Shown here: positions 1-7,658 of the stretch, one piece after another
How positions within the stretch are numbered: position 1 is the first letter of the stretch
Layout of the letters: every line of letters starts with the position of its first letter
DNA from: Hyphomicrobiales bacterium
GTDB lineage: Bacteria; Pseudomonadota; Alphaproteobacteria; Rhizobiales; Aestuariivirgaceae
Reading direction: 5' to 3'
NCBI GenBank assembly: GCA_014380505.1
Contig: JACMJT010000332.1
Coordinates: forward strand, 1-7,658
Length of the DNA: 7,658 nt
Position numbers and translations under genes: made by a program
The notes under the pieces: model-generated
Seen by the model: only the letters and a program-made list of their open reading frames with translations
Databases searched by the model: none
Told to the model about the DNA's origin: nothing

Positions 1-1
1 G

Positions 2-586
2 ACGGCGATCAAGCACGAGGACGGAATTTGCCGCTGCGGCTGGTGTGGCAAAGACGCCATATACGTGGCCTATCACGACATGGAATGGGGCGTGCCCGAA
101 TATGATTCCCGTGCCCTCTTCGAAAAGCTGTTGCTTGACGGATTTCAGGCGGGCCTTTCGTGGATCACCATTTTGCGCAAGCGTGATGCCTTTCGCGGGG
201 CGTTCGACAATTTCGATCCGAAAAAAATGGCGCGCTATGATGCACGGAAACTCAAGGCACTGATGAACGATACAGGCATTGTGCGCAATCGCCTGAAGAT
301 CGATGCGAGCGTTACCAATGCACAAGCCTATCTGGCCATGCCGGATTTCTCGGCTTACCTGTGGAACTTTCTCGATGGCAAGCCTTTGCAAAACAAATTG
401 CGCAGCATGGCTGATGTGCAGGCCACAACACCGCTGGCGGAAAAAATCTCCAAAGATCTAAAACAGCGCGGCTTCCGCTTCGTCGGCCCCACCATCGTTT
501 ACGCCTTCATGCAGGCGTGCGGGCTGGTGAACGATCACATGGTGGATTGCCACCGCTACCTCGCCGTGAAGAAACTGGCGCGGTAA
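2..586 (+). CDS. tag: DNA-3-methyladenine glycosylase I (Tag), 5' end missing
   Basis: Tag removes 3-methyladenine from alkylated DNA and starts base excision repair in the cytoplasm. The reading frame is open from base 2, so the true start lies upstream; 194 codons are visible against 187 for the whole E. coli protein, so only a few residues are missing. Numbering from the first visible codon, the zinc ligands of E. coli Tag (C4, H17, H175, C179) are all present as C12, H25, H179 and C183. Y24 and W54 match the base-pocket residues Y16 and W46. The AYHDMEWGVPE and DGFQAGLSW blocks and the C-terminal GLVNDHMVDC block are family signatures. The residue matching E. coli E38 is Asp (D46). A GTG at 65 is a poor start because it would remove two zinc ligands. 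The stop lies 2 nt before the next gene, which suggests one transcript. Confidence 0.95.
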   Translation, partial: TAIKHEDGICRCGWCGKDAIYVAYHDMEWGVPEYDSRALFEKLLLDGFQAGLSWITILRKRDAFRGAFDNFDPKKMARYDARKLKALMNDTGIVRNRLKIDASVTNAQAYLAMPDFSAYLWNFLDGKPLQNKLRSMADVQATTPLAEKISKDLKQRGFRFVGPTIVYAFMQACGLVNDHMVDCHRYLAVKKLAR

Positions 587-588
587 AG

Positions 589-1185
589 ATGGCAAAGGAA
601 CCGCGCGCCTGGCAGCGCATGCTCTCGGGGCGAAGGCTGGACCTGCTCGACCCCTCACCGCTCGATATCGAAATAGAGGACATCGCCCATGGGCTGGCGC
701 GCGTGGCCCGCTGGAACGGCCAGACCGAGGGCGACCACGCCTTCTCCGTAGCGCAGCATTGCGTGCTGGTGGAACAGATTGCCTTTCACCTCGATCCCGG
801 ACTCGACCGTCACGCACGATTGGCGGCGCTGCTGCACGATGCGCCGGAATATGTGATCGGCGACATGATTTCGCCCTTCAAGGCGGCGCTAAGCTACGAT
901 TACAAAGCCTTCGAGCGCCGGCTGATGGCGGCCATTCATATCCGGTTCGGACTACCGCCCACATGCAGCGAAGCCCTTGAAACCCAGATCAAGAAGGCCG
1001 ACCATATGGCCGCCTATCTGGAGGCAACCCAGCTTGCGGGTTTCAGTTTGGCGGAAGCCGGCAAGTTCTTCAAACGCCCCCGCGGACTCGATGGCGAGGG
1101 TACGCAGAAATTTCATCGGCTGAAGCCTCTTGCACCGCCTGAAGCTTCGGCCATCTACCTCAAGAAATTCAAACAGCTCGTGTGA
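589..1185 (+). CDS. HD-domain hydrolase, YfbR-like 5'-deoxynucleotidase
   Basis: The 198-aa protein resembles the HD-superfamily 5'-deoxynucleotidase YfbR of E. coli, a metal-dependent enzyme that dephosphorylates deoxynucleoside 5'-monophosphates. By eye, the YfbR residues map as follows: metal ligands H33, H68, D69 and D137 to H57, H83, D84 and D138; catalytic E72 to E87; D77 to D92; and the substrate-side R18-W19 pair to R41-W42. The core motif is LLHDAPEYVIGD followed by a SPFK segment. The H57-H83 spacing is about nine residues shorter than in YfbR, so this is a diverged branch with a shorter loop. No signal peptide or membrane segment is seen, so it should be cytoplasmic. I chose the ATG 2 nt after the tag stop; the in-frame GTG at 517 would add a non-family-like stretch that overlaps tag. 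Translation is probably coupled to tag. Substrate range is inferred; other HD phosphohydrolase activities are possible. Confidence 0.87.
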   Translation: MAKEPRAWQRMLSGRRLDLLDPSPLDIEIEDIAHGLARVARWNGQTEGDHAFSVAQHCVLVEQIAFHLDPGLDRHARLAALLHDAPEYVIGDMISPFKAALSYDYKAFERRLMAAIHIRFGLPPTCSEALETQIKKADHMAAYLEATQLAGFSLAEAGKFFKRPRGLDGEGTQKFHRLKPLAPPEASAIYLKKFKQLV

Positions 1186-1189
1186 GGCC

Positions 1190-1699
1190 ATGATTATTGT
1201 CTGCCCGCTCAACAAGGTCCAGCCGCTCGTCGACAGGCACGGCGTCAGCCATGTGGTGAGCCTTCTGGGGCCGGATACGCCACCCCAGCGTTTCGATAAC
1301 ATCGCGGGTGAACGCCATCTCTGGGTGACGTGTCACGATATCATTCAGCATACGGATGGTTTTACCCTGCCCTGTGCCAGCGATGCCGATAAACTCGTAA
1401 GCTTCCTCAAGGCTTGGGATCGCTCCACCCCGATGCTGATCCACTGTTGGGCGGGCATCAGCCGCTCGACCGCCGCCGCCTATACGGCCATGTGCCTGTT
1501 CAAGCCGGATGCGGACGAGGAGGACCTTGCCTGGCAATTGCGCCAGGCCTCGCCCTCGGCCTCGCCCAACCGGCTGATCGTTTCCTTCACGGATGCGGTT
1601 CTTGGCCGCGAAGGCCGCATGGTCCGCGCTATCGAGAAAATCGGCCGCGGCGCCGACGCCTTCGAGGGAACCCCGTTTTTTCTCGATCCGGGGCCGTGA
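1190..1699 (+). CDS. small protein-tyrosine-phosphatase-family protein
   Basis: The 169-aa protein carries the phosphatase P-loop HCWAGISRST (H85, nucleophile C86, R92), which fits the HCxxGxxR(S/T) signature of cysteine-based tyrosine and dual-specificity phosphatases. D50, 36 residues before the cysteine in a TCHDI context, is a candidate general acid at about the usual distance. There is no signal peptide or membrane segment, so a cytoplasmic enzyme is expected. The real substrate (phosphoprotein, phosphoinositide or nucleotide) cannot be read from the sequence. The start is the ATG 4 nt after the HD-hydrolase stop, preceded closely by GAGG; an upstream in-frame ATG at 1130 would overlap that gene by about 55 bases. 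It is the last gene of the tag / HD / phosphatase run and converges on the aminotransferase with 3 nt between stops. The function beyond phosphatase chemistry is unknown. Confidence 0.85.
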   Translation: MIIVCPLNKVQPLVDRHGVSHVVSLLGPDTPPQRFDNIAGERHLWVTCHDIIQHTDGFTLPCASDADKLVSFLKAWDRSTPMLIHCWAGISRSTAAAYTAMCLFKPDADEEDLAWQLRQASPSASPNRLIVSFTDAVLGREGRMVRAIEKIGRGADAFEGTPFFLDPGP

Positions 1700-1702
1700 C
1701 GG

Positions 1703-2563
1703 TCAGCGCCCGGAGTGGGCGTAATCCCAATAAAGTTTACGGGCTTTCGCCATCACGGGGCCTGGCTGCAAGTTACGCGTCTCAATCCGGGTGACGGGAC
1801 CAACTTTGCCGTAATTGCCGGTCGAGAAGATTTCATCTGCATCGAGGAAATCCTGCCAGCGGATCGAACGTTCATGGACGGCGATACCAGCCTTGCGGAG
1901 GAGTGCCGCCACTCGCTGACGGGTGATACCGTTAAGGAAAGTTCCGTTAGCCACCGGCGTGTGAGCTTCGCCCTCCTTCACCAGCCAGATATTGGAGGTG
2001 GAGAGTTCCGCCACGTGGCCCAGGGGATCGAGCATCGCGGCATTGTCGAAGCCCCGGGCCTTGGCTTCGCGCATGGCCCTCGCCGAGTTGGGATAGTGAC
2101 AGGCCGCCTTGGCGTCGGTTGGCGCATATTCGAAGGATGGACGGCGGAAGGGCGACAGGGTGATGGAAAAGCCGTTGGGAGCGGGCAGCGCCGAACTGTA
2201 GACGGAGACCGAGAATTCAGTCGTTTCCGGATCGACGTCGACGAAACCGTCGGTCGCCCAGAACATGGGCCGGAGATAGAGTTCGGCGCCCTTGGGGAAT
2301 TTGGCGATACCCTCGCGGGTGATCTCCTCGATTTCGCCAGCATTCTTCAAAATCTTGAGGCCAAAACTTTCGGCGGAACGGACGATGCGCTGGCAATGCA
2401 GATCGAGGTCGGGAGCCACGCCCTCGAAGGCCCGGCCGCCATCGAAAACACAGGAGCCGAGCCACGGCGCGTGGGTCATGGGACCCATGAACATGGGATT
2501 GCCGCCGTGCCACTTGCCACGGTACCAGGTCCAGGCAGTTCCCTCGTTTTCCTTCCAGGCCAT
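1703..2563 (-). CDS. branched-chain-like aminotransferase (fold-type IV, PLP)
   Basis: This 286-aa class IV aminotransferase is related to IlvE, which exchanges amino groups between branched-chain amino acids and 2-oxoglutarate. The PLP-binding lysine is K152 (TDAKAACHYPNSAR), the PLP-side glutamate is E186 (HVAELSTSN), and the phosphate-binding arginine matching E. coli R59 is also R59 here. NGITR (211-215) and FSTGNYGKVGPVTRI (246-260) are typical cofactor and C-terminal blocks. Y96 and R98 match E. coli Y95 and R97. The N-terminal pocket differs: HALHYG of IlvE reads HAPWLG, so the E. coli Y31 position is leucine. The substrate may therefore not be branched-chain amino acids; a related transaminase role is possible. 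The ATG at 2563 lies 4 nt after the hydrolase stop, with GGGA 7 nt upstream as a ribosome site. The longer in-frame start at 2665 would run into the hydrolase gene. Probably co-transcribed with the hydrolase. Confidence 0.88.
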   Translation of the reverse strand: MAWKENEGTAWTWYRGKWHGGNPMFMGPMTHAPWLGSCVFDGGRAFEGVAPDLDLHCQRIVRSAESFGLKILKNAGEIEEITREGIAKFPKGAELYLRPMFWATDGFVDVDPETTEFSVSVYSSALPAPNGFSITLSPFRRPSFEYAPTDAKAACHYPNSARAMREAKARGFDNAAMLDPLGHVAELSTSNIWLVKEGEAHTPVANGTFLNGITRQRVAALLRKAGIAVHERSIRWQDFLDADEIFSTGNYGKVGPVTRIETRNLQPGPVMAKARKLYWDYAHSGR

Positions 2564-2567
2564 GCAA

Positions 2568-3278
2568 TTATCCCGCTTCCCAATTGACCAGTTCGACAGC
2601 CACGTCATCAAGTATCGCTGCAATCTCTGAAGGAGCCGAGAGCATGGCCAGGTGGCCAGCGTCAATGACTTTGACGCGGGGGTTGCCGAGGCGAGCGATC
2701 ATTGAGTCTTGCAAGGCCGGCGAAACGCTTCGATCTTTCAAAAGTTTGATATAGGTCGCGCCGCTGGGCACTGGCCCCTTGTCCACGGGCGAAAGATATA
2801 GACCGGGAAATTCCGCCGCATAACGCTCGACCACCAAATCCGCCGATCTATCGTCGAGGCCGTTGCACAGATCTCTCCGAATCATGGAAGGGCTTGGCTT
2901 CAGACCTTTGGGGTTGAACTTGAACAGTAACCTGAGCACAACGCGATTGACGAAACCTAAGGCATCGACAAATGAACCGCCAACCGGAGGCACGACGGCG
3001 GCGAGATACACACAGTGCTTCAGTCTCGGCCCGAGTAGCGAAGCCATGCCGGGAATCAGAACACCCGCCAGCGAATGGGCGACCAAGACAATCGCGTCCA
3101 TTCCCCGGCCATTAAGCTCGGCCGCCAACTCCGCGGCGCAACTGGCGGGGGTTACACCAACTCTTCTGCTTGGCACGTCGAGCGCTACGGCGGGAGAAGT
3201 CATTTCGTCGATAACCGGTTCCCAAACCCAGGAGTCCAGCCCAGCGCCATGGAGCAGGACAGTTGTAATTTCCGCCAT
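2568..3278 (-). CDS. alpha/beta-fold hydrolase (esterase-like)
   Basis: The 236-aa protein begins directly with the first core strand and oxyanion-side LLHGAG (8-13). It then shows a nucleophile elbow AHSLAG with S69, where the first glycine of GxSxG is alanine. The late acid is probably D182 in KLLKDRSVSP and the catalytic histidine is H209 in DAGHLAMLSAPSEI. The layout YI(x)nD followed by GH(x)AMLSxP resembles the plant methylesterase / hydroxynitrile lyase group and its bacterial relatives, so an esterase role is plausible but the substrate is unknown. There is no signal peptide. The start is ATG at 3278; the ribosome site is weak (GGTG about 9 nt upstream). It is the first gene of a two-gene unit with the aminotransferase and sits behind the terminator of the cell wall hydrolase. 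Confidence 0.85.
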   Translation of the reverse strand: MAEITTVLLHGAGLDSWVWEPVIDEMTSPAVALDVPSRRVGVTPASCAAELAAELNGRGMDAIVLVAHSLAGVLIPGMASLLGPRLKHCVYLAAVVPPVGGSFVDALGFVNRVVLRLLFKFNPKGLKPSPSMIRRDLCNGLDDRSADLVVERYAAEFPGLYLSPVDKGPVPSGATYIKLLKDRSVSPALQDSMIARLGNPRVKVIDAGHLAMLSAPSEIAAILDDVAVELVNWEAG

Positions 3279-3320
3279 TTCTGTTCACCAAATGGTTCCA
3301 TCCCAACAATCGGTCCACTG

Positions 3321-3349
3321 ATCATAGGTCGGTTGCGAAAAACTAAAAA
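3321..3349 (-). promoter_or_regulatory. possible promoter of the hydrolase-aminotransferase pair
   Basis: On the minus strand TATGAT (3326-3321) matches the sigma-70 -10 box at five of six bases. Seventeen bases upstream lies TTTTTA (3349-3344), a poor -35 box matching three of six. Transcription would begin near 3314, about 36 nt before the hydrolase ATG. A promoter is expected here because a terminator lies immediately upstream, but the -35 element is weak and overlaps the terminator's T tract. Confidence 0.3.
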
Positions 3350-3367
3350 GGCGCCGATTTGGCGCCT
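3337..3367 (-). terminator. rho-independent terminator of the cell wall hydrolase gene
   Basis: Read on the minus strand, AGGCGCC, a five-base loop AAATC, and GGCGCCT form a perfect 7-bp GC-rich stem (3367-3349). It is followed by a T-rich tract with two five-T runs separated by AG (to 3337). The hairpin begins about 23 nt after the TAG stop of the cell wall hydrolase. On the plus strand the arms are the same but no T tract follows, so it works in the minus direction. Confidence 0.87.
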
Positions 3368-3389
3368 CTGCCTGCCATTTCCGGTGGAA

Positions 3390-4325
3390 CTATAGAGTAG
3401 TATCGGAATAGAAGATGTGGTGGCCGATCTTGATCAGGCGCTTCATGTTCTTGGCCCACTTGGGGTTCACATAGTCGGCGTGATAATTGGTGGCGGTACC
3501 GATGGCGCCGATGGACTGGTCGCCGGCCATCGCCTTCAACGCAATCCGCTTCGAATTGGACCAGGCGGTGGGCTGCTTCACATCGTCGGGCAGGCCGTCG
3601 CAGGCAAAGGAGAACTGGCACGAATTACGCCGGCCGGAACCCTGATAGACGACGCCGCAGATCGACTTCGGAAAGTTCGGATCCTTGACCCGGTTCAGGA
3701 TGACCTTGGCCACTGCGTGTTGCCCCAATTCCGTTTCGGACCGAGCCTCGAAATAAATGGCGCGCGCCAGGCAATTTTCCTCGGCAAGGCGCACGCGGCG
3801 GGCGGCTATGACCTTTTGCTTTTCGCCACGCTTCAGCTTGAACGACCGCTCGATCTTAGCCTTGGAGGGAGTGAAACTCACTTTGCGGATAACCGGCTTG
3901 TCAGCCTCTTCCTTGAGCGAAACCGCGGCCTGTTCGCCAAGATCGACCGAGGCCGGCATAATCCTCACCGTCTTGACGGGATCATATTTCAGGAGATCGC
4001 CCTTGCCTGTTTCAACGATGGTCTGCTTGCCCAGGACGGTAAGATTGACGATATCGAAATTGCTGCCTTCCGGCAGCAGGGAGCCCTTGGCAAAGATGGT
4101 GGAGGCGGGTGCTGAAATCGCATCCAGGCGCTCGCCGGGCAGGGTATTATGGGCAATGGCGTTCTGGCCCATGTAATGGCCGGCGAAGGCGAAGGCCAGA
4201 ACCAGCATGAAGCCCCCGAACGCGAAGGGGCCATATTCGCGAAGCACGCCGCGGCGCTCGCCCAGCTCATGGTCCCGGTGACGGACCGGCCTTCGCGGCC
4301 TATAAACTCGCCCTGCTTTCTTCAC
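3390..4325 (-). CDS. membrane-anchored cell wall hydrolase, SleB/CwlJ (Hydrolase_2) type
   Basis: The 311-aa protein has a very basic N-terminus (about 1-30), one hydrophobic segment at about 33-50, an unrecognised lysine-rich region (about 55-178), and a C-terminal Hydrolase_2 domain (about 180-307). The topology suggests an inner-membrane anchor with the enzyme in the periplasm, where it would cut peptidoglycan glycan strands. Domain marks include ENCLARAIYFEARSE with the likely catalytic E193, AVAKVILNRV, the CGVVYQ and CQFSFACDG block, ATNYHADYV and GHHIFY. SleB itself is a Bacillus spore germination enzyme; non-sporing alphaproteobacteria carry such domains for ordinary wall remodelling. 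The start is GTG at 4325: an in-frame TGA lies three codons upstream, so no earlier start exists. A GAGGGG ribosome site sits only 2 nt before it, an unusually short gap; GTG at codon 27 is an alternative. A terminator follows. The upstream gap holds CtrA-like sites. Confidence 0.88.
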   Translation of the reverse strand: MKKAGRVYRPRRPVRHRDHELGERRGVLREYGPFAFGGFMLVLAFAFAGHYMGQNAIAHNTLPGERLDAISAPASTIFAKGSLLPEGSNFDIVNLTVLGKQTIVETGKGDLLKYDPVKTVRIMPASVDLGEQAAVSLKEEADKPVIRKVSFTPSKAKIERSFKLKRGEKQKVIAARRVRLAEENCLARAIYFEARSETELGQHAVAKVILNRVKDPNFPKSICGVVYQGSGRRNSCQFSFACDGLPDDVKQPTAWSNSKRIALKAMAGDQSIGAIGTATNYHADYVNPKWAKNMKRLIKIGHHIFYSDTTL

Positions 4326-4356
4326 TTCCCCTCAACATACCGTGGGCCGTGTTATG

Positions 4357-4372
4357 GTTACGGCGCTGTTAA
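4357..4372 (-). promoter_or_regulatory. candidate CtrA box 1 (start-proximal)
   Basis: The minus strand reads TTAA, then seven bases CAGCGCC, then GTAAC. This is the alphaproteobacterial CtrA consensus TTAA-N7-TTAAC with one mismatch. It lies about 32-47 nt upstream of the cell wall hydrolase GTG. With spacing fixed, eight of nine positions match; binding is inferred. Confidence 0.45.
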
Positions 4373-4397
4373 CTCGCGGTAGTCTAACCTCCCGCCC

Positions 4398-4417
4398 GTT
4401 TAGCATAGGTTAACCAT
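4398..4417 (-). promoter_or_regulatory. candidate CtrA box 2 with overlapping TTAACCAT 8-mer
   Basis: On the minus strand TTAA (4413-4410), CCTATGC and TAAAC (to 4398) match TTAA-N7-TTAAC with one mismatch. On the plus strand the same TTAA begins an exact TTAACCAT (4410-4417), the 8-mer form described for CtrA sites in Caulobacter. The centre is the palindrome GGTTAACC. It lies about 73-92 nt upstream of the cell wall hydrolase start. Confidence 0.45.
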
Positions 4418-4430
4418 ACCGGCAACCCAA
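4402..4430 (-). promoter_or_regulatory. possible core promoter of the cell wall hydrolase
   Basis: On the minus strand TTGGGT (4430-4425) and TATGCT (4407-4402) are spaced by 17 bases, a weak sigma-70-like pair. CtrA box 2 covers the spacer and the -10 element. If the pair is real, transcription starts near 4395 with a leader of about 70 nt, and CtrA bound there would more likely repress than activate. Both hexamers are poor matches. Confidence 0.22.
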
Positions 4431-4465
4431 AGCCGACAGATTGCAAACAGATTTTTGCCCTTATC

Positions 4466-4470
4466 GATTC
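4466..4470. promoter_or_regulatory. GANTC (CcrM-type) methylation site upstream of the cell wall hydrolase
   Basis: GATTC matches GANTC, the target of the cell-cycle methylase CcrM in most alphaproteobacteria. It lies about 140 nt upstream of the cell wall hydrolase start in the same gap as the CtrA-like sites. A five-base site can occur by chance; it is listed only for this context. Confidence 0.3.
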
Positions 4471-4490
4471 AAGGTTGACTTTGTAAATCT

Positions 4491-7157
<2,667 letters not shown>

Positions 7158-7207
7158 GTCCGATTCCCGTTACGCCGCGATGCAACAATCACGCTGTGGC
7201 GGCGCGG

Positions 7208-7658
7208 TCAAGTGGCGAAAACGGGCTTCCTCCTGCGGCCCATGACAAGCCAGAACGCAATCGCCATGTTCAAAAGATTAAAGGCGATGCCATTCAAAAA
7301 CGCCGCCTGATAGGAGCCCGTCAAATCGAAAATCTTTCCCGACATCCAGCCGCCGAGCGCCATGCCCAACACGGTGGCCGTCAGCACGAGGCTGATGCGG
7401 GTTCCGGCCTGACGCGCCGGGTAGTGATCGCGAATGATCAGCGCATAGCTCGGCACGATGCCGCCCTGGGCCAGGCCGAAGAAGGCCGAGACGATGTAGA
7501 GCGAGGCCAGTCCATCGAAGGGAATGTAGAACAGCAGCGCCAGGCATTGCAGAAAGGAGCCCAGCAGCAATGTGCCTGCGCCGCCGATCCGGTCGGCAAT
7601 GAAGCCCGAGGCGAGCCGGCTTATGATGCCAAACCCCAGCATCAGCGACAACATCTCC
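7208..7658 (-). CDS. major facilitator superfamily transporter, C-terminal part
   Basis: The frame is open to the window edge, so only about 149 C-terminal residues are visible. Counting from the first visible Met (base 7654), hydrophobic segments lie at about 2-19, 27-45, 49-68, 87-109 and 114-138. That is five helices, consistent with TM8-12 of a twelve-helix carrier in the inner membrane. SRLASGFIADRIGG (12-25) is the motif-A-like loop of the second half, and FDLTGSYQAAF (109-119) resembles the TM11-12 region of the monocarboxylate / oxalate:formate antiporter-like branch. The tail ends in a basic cytoplasmic stretch (GRRRK). The substrate cannot be told from this half. A carboxylate transporter next to ppdK would make metabolic sense, but that is inference. 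It is upstream of ppdK on the same strand and may share its transcript. Confidence 0.87.
   Translation of the reverse strand, partial: EMLSLMLGFGIISRLASGFIADRIGGAGTLLLGSFLQCLALLFYIPFDGLASLYIVSAFFGLAQGGIVPSYALIIRDHYPARQAGTRISLVLTATVLGMALGGWMSGKIFDLTGSYQAAFLNGIAFNLLNMAIAFWLVMGRRRKPVFAT

Noticed and set aside
1674..1694. CCCCG / CGGGG inverted repeat with a T run near the phosphatase 3' end
   Set aside because: It lies inside the coding sequence, the loop is 13 bases, and the T run is in the loop rather than after the stem.
1715..2587. A 290-codon open frame on the plus strand opposite the aminotransferase
   Set aside because: Shadow frame; the minus-strand aminotransferase has all its catalytic motifs.
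2568..3278. Lower GC of the alpha/beta hydrolase as a sign of horizontal transfer
   Set aside because: Hand counts give about 57% GC over 2641-3060 against about 67% in sampled ppdK lines, but sampled tag lines are as low (about 50-55%), so the contrast is weak.
3390..4325. SleB domain as evidence of a spore-forming host
   Set aside because: Hydrolase_2 domains are widespread in non-sporing alphaproteobacteria, and every other gene here fits a Gram-negative alphaproteobacterium.
7173..7204. Inverted repeat CGCCGC / GCGGCG in the gap between the transporter and ppdK, plus a GATTC at 7162-7166
   Set aside because: The stem is only 6 bp with a 20-base loop in GC-rich DNA and has no T tract; the single GATTC can be chance. 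No terminator or riboswitch call is justified.

Overview
The window looks like ordinary core chromosome from an alphaproteobacterium, most likely of the Hyphomicrobiales (Rhizobiales). The reasons are the fairly high GC coding sequence, the protein types (a pyruvate, phosphate dikinase with the C. symbiosum-type active site, a membrane-anchored SleB-type cell wall hydrolase, and a Tag / HD hydrolase / tyrosine phosphatase set), and CtrA-like and GANTC sites in the longest intergenic gap. Genus cannot be read from the sequence. No mobile element, CRISPR array, rRNA, tRNA or clear pseudogene is visible, and no stretch over 300 bases lacks a gene.

Plus strand, 2-1699: a tight three-gene run of the 3-methyladenine DNA glycosylase Tag (5' end outside the window), a YfbR-like HD-domain nucleotidase and a small cysteine-based tyrosine phosphatase. 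Gaps are 2 and 4 nt, so the genes are probably co-transcribed. Tag repairs alkylated DNA. The HD protein probably dephosphorylates deoxynucleoside monophosphates. The phosphatase substrate is unknown.

Minus strand, 1703-3278: a fold-type IV (branched-chain-like) aminotransferase 4 nt behind an alpha/beta hydrolase, converging on the phosphatase with only 3 nt between stop codons. A good rho-independent terminator at 3337-3367 separates this pair from the next gene.

Minus strand, 3390-4325: a cell wall hydrolase with an N-terminal membrane anchor and a C-terminal Hydrolase_2 (SleB) domain. Its 165-nt upstream gap holds two near-consensus CtrA boxes, an exact TTAACCAT 8-mer and one GANTC (CcrM) site. 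This is the most interesting regulatory signal in the window and suggests cell-cycle-timed expression of a peptidoglycan-cleaving enzyme.

Minus strand, 4491-7658: ppdK (888 codons, all catalytic residues present) lies 50 nt downstream of the C-terminal half of a major facilitator transporter that runs off the window. PPDK interconverts pyruvate and PEP and is the main central-metabolism gene here.

I did not find a convincing undescribed system. The second-look items are the CtrA-like promoter, active-site variations in Tag and the aminotransferase, and the grouping of Tag with a nucleotidase and a phosphatase.
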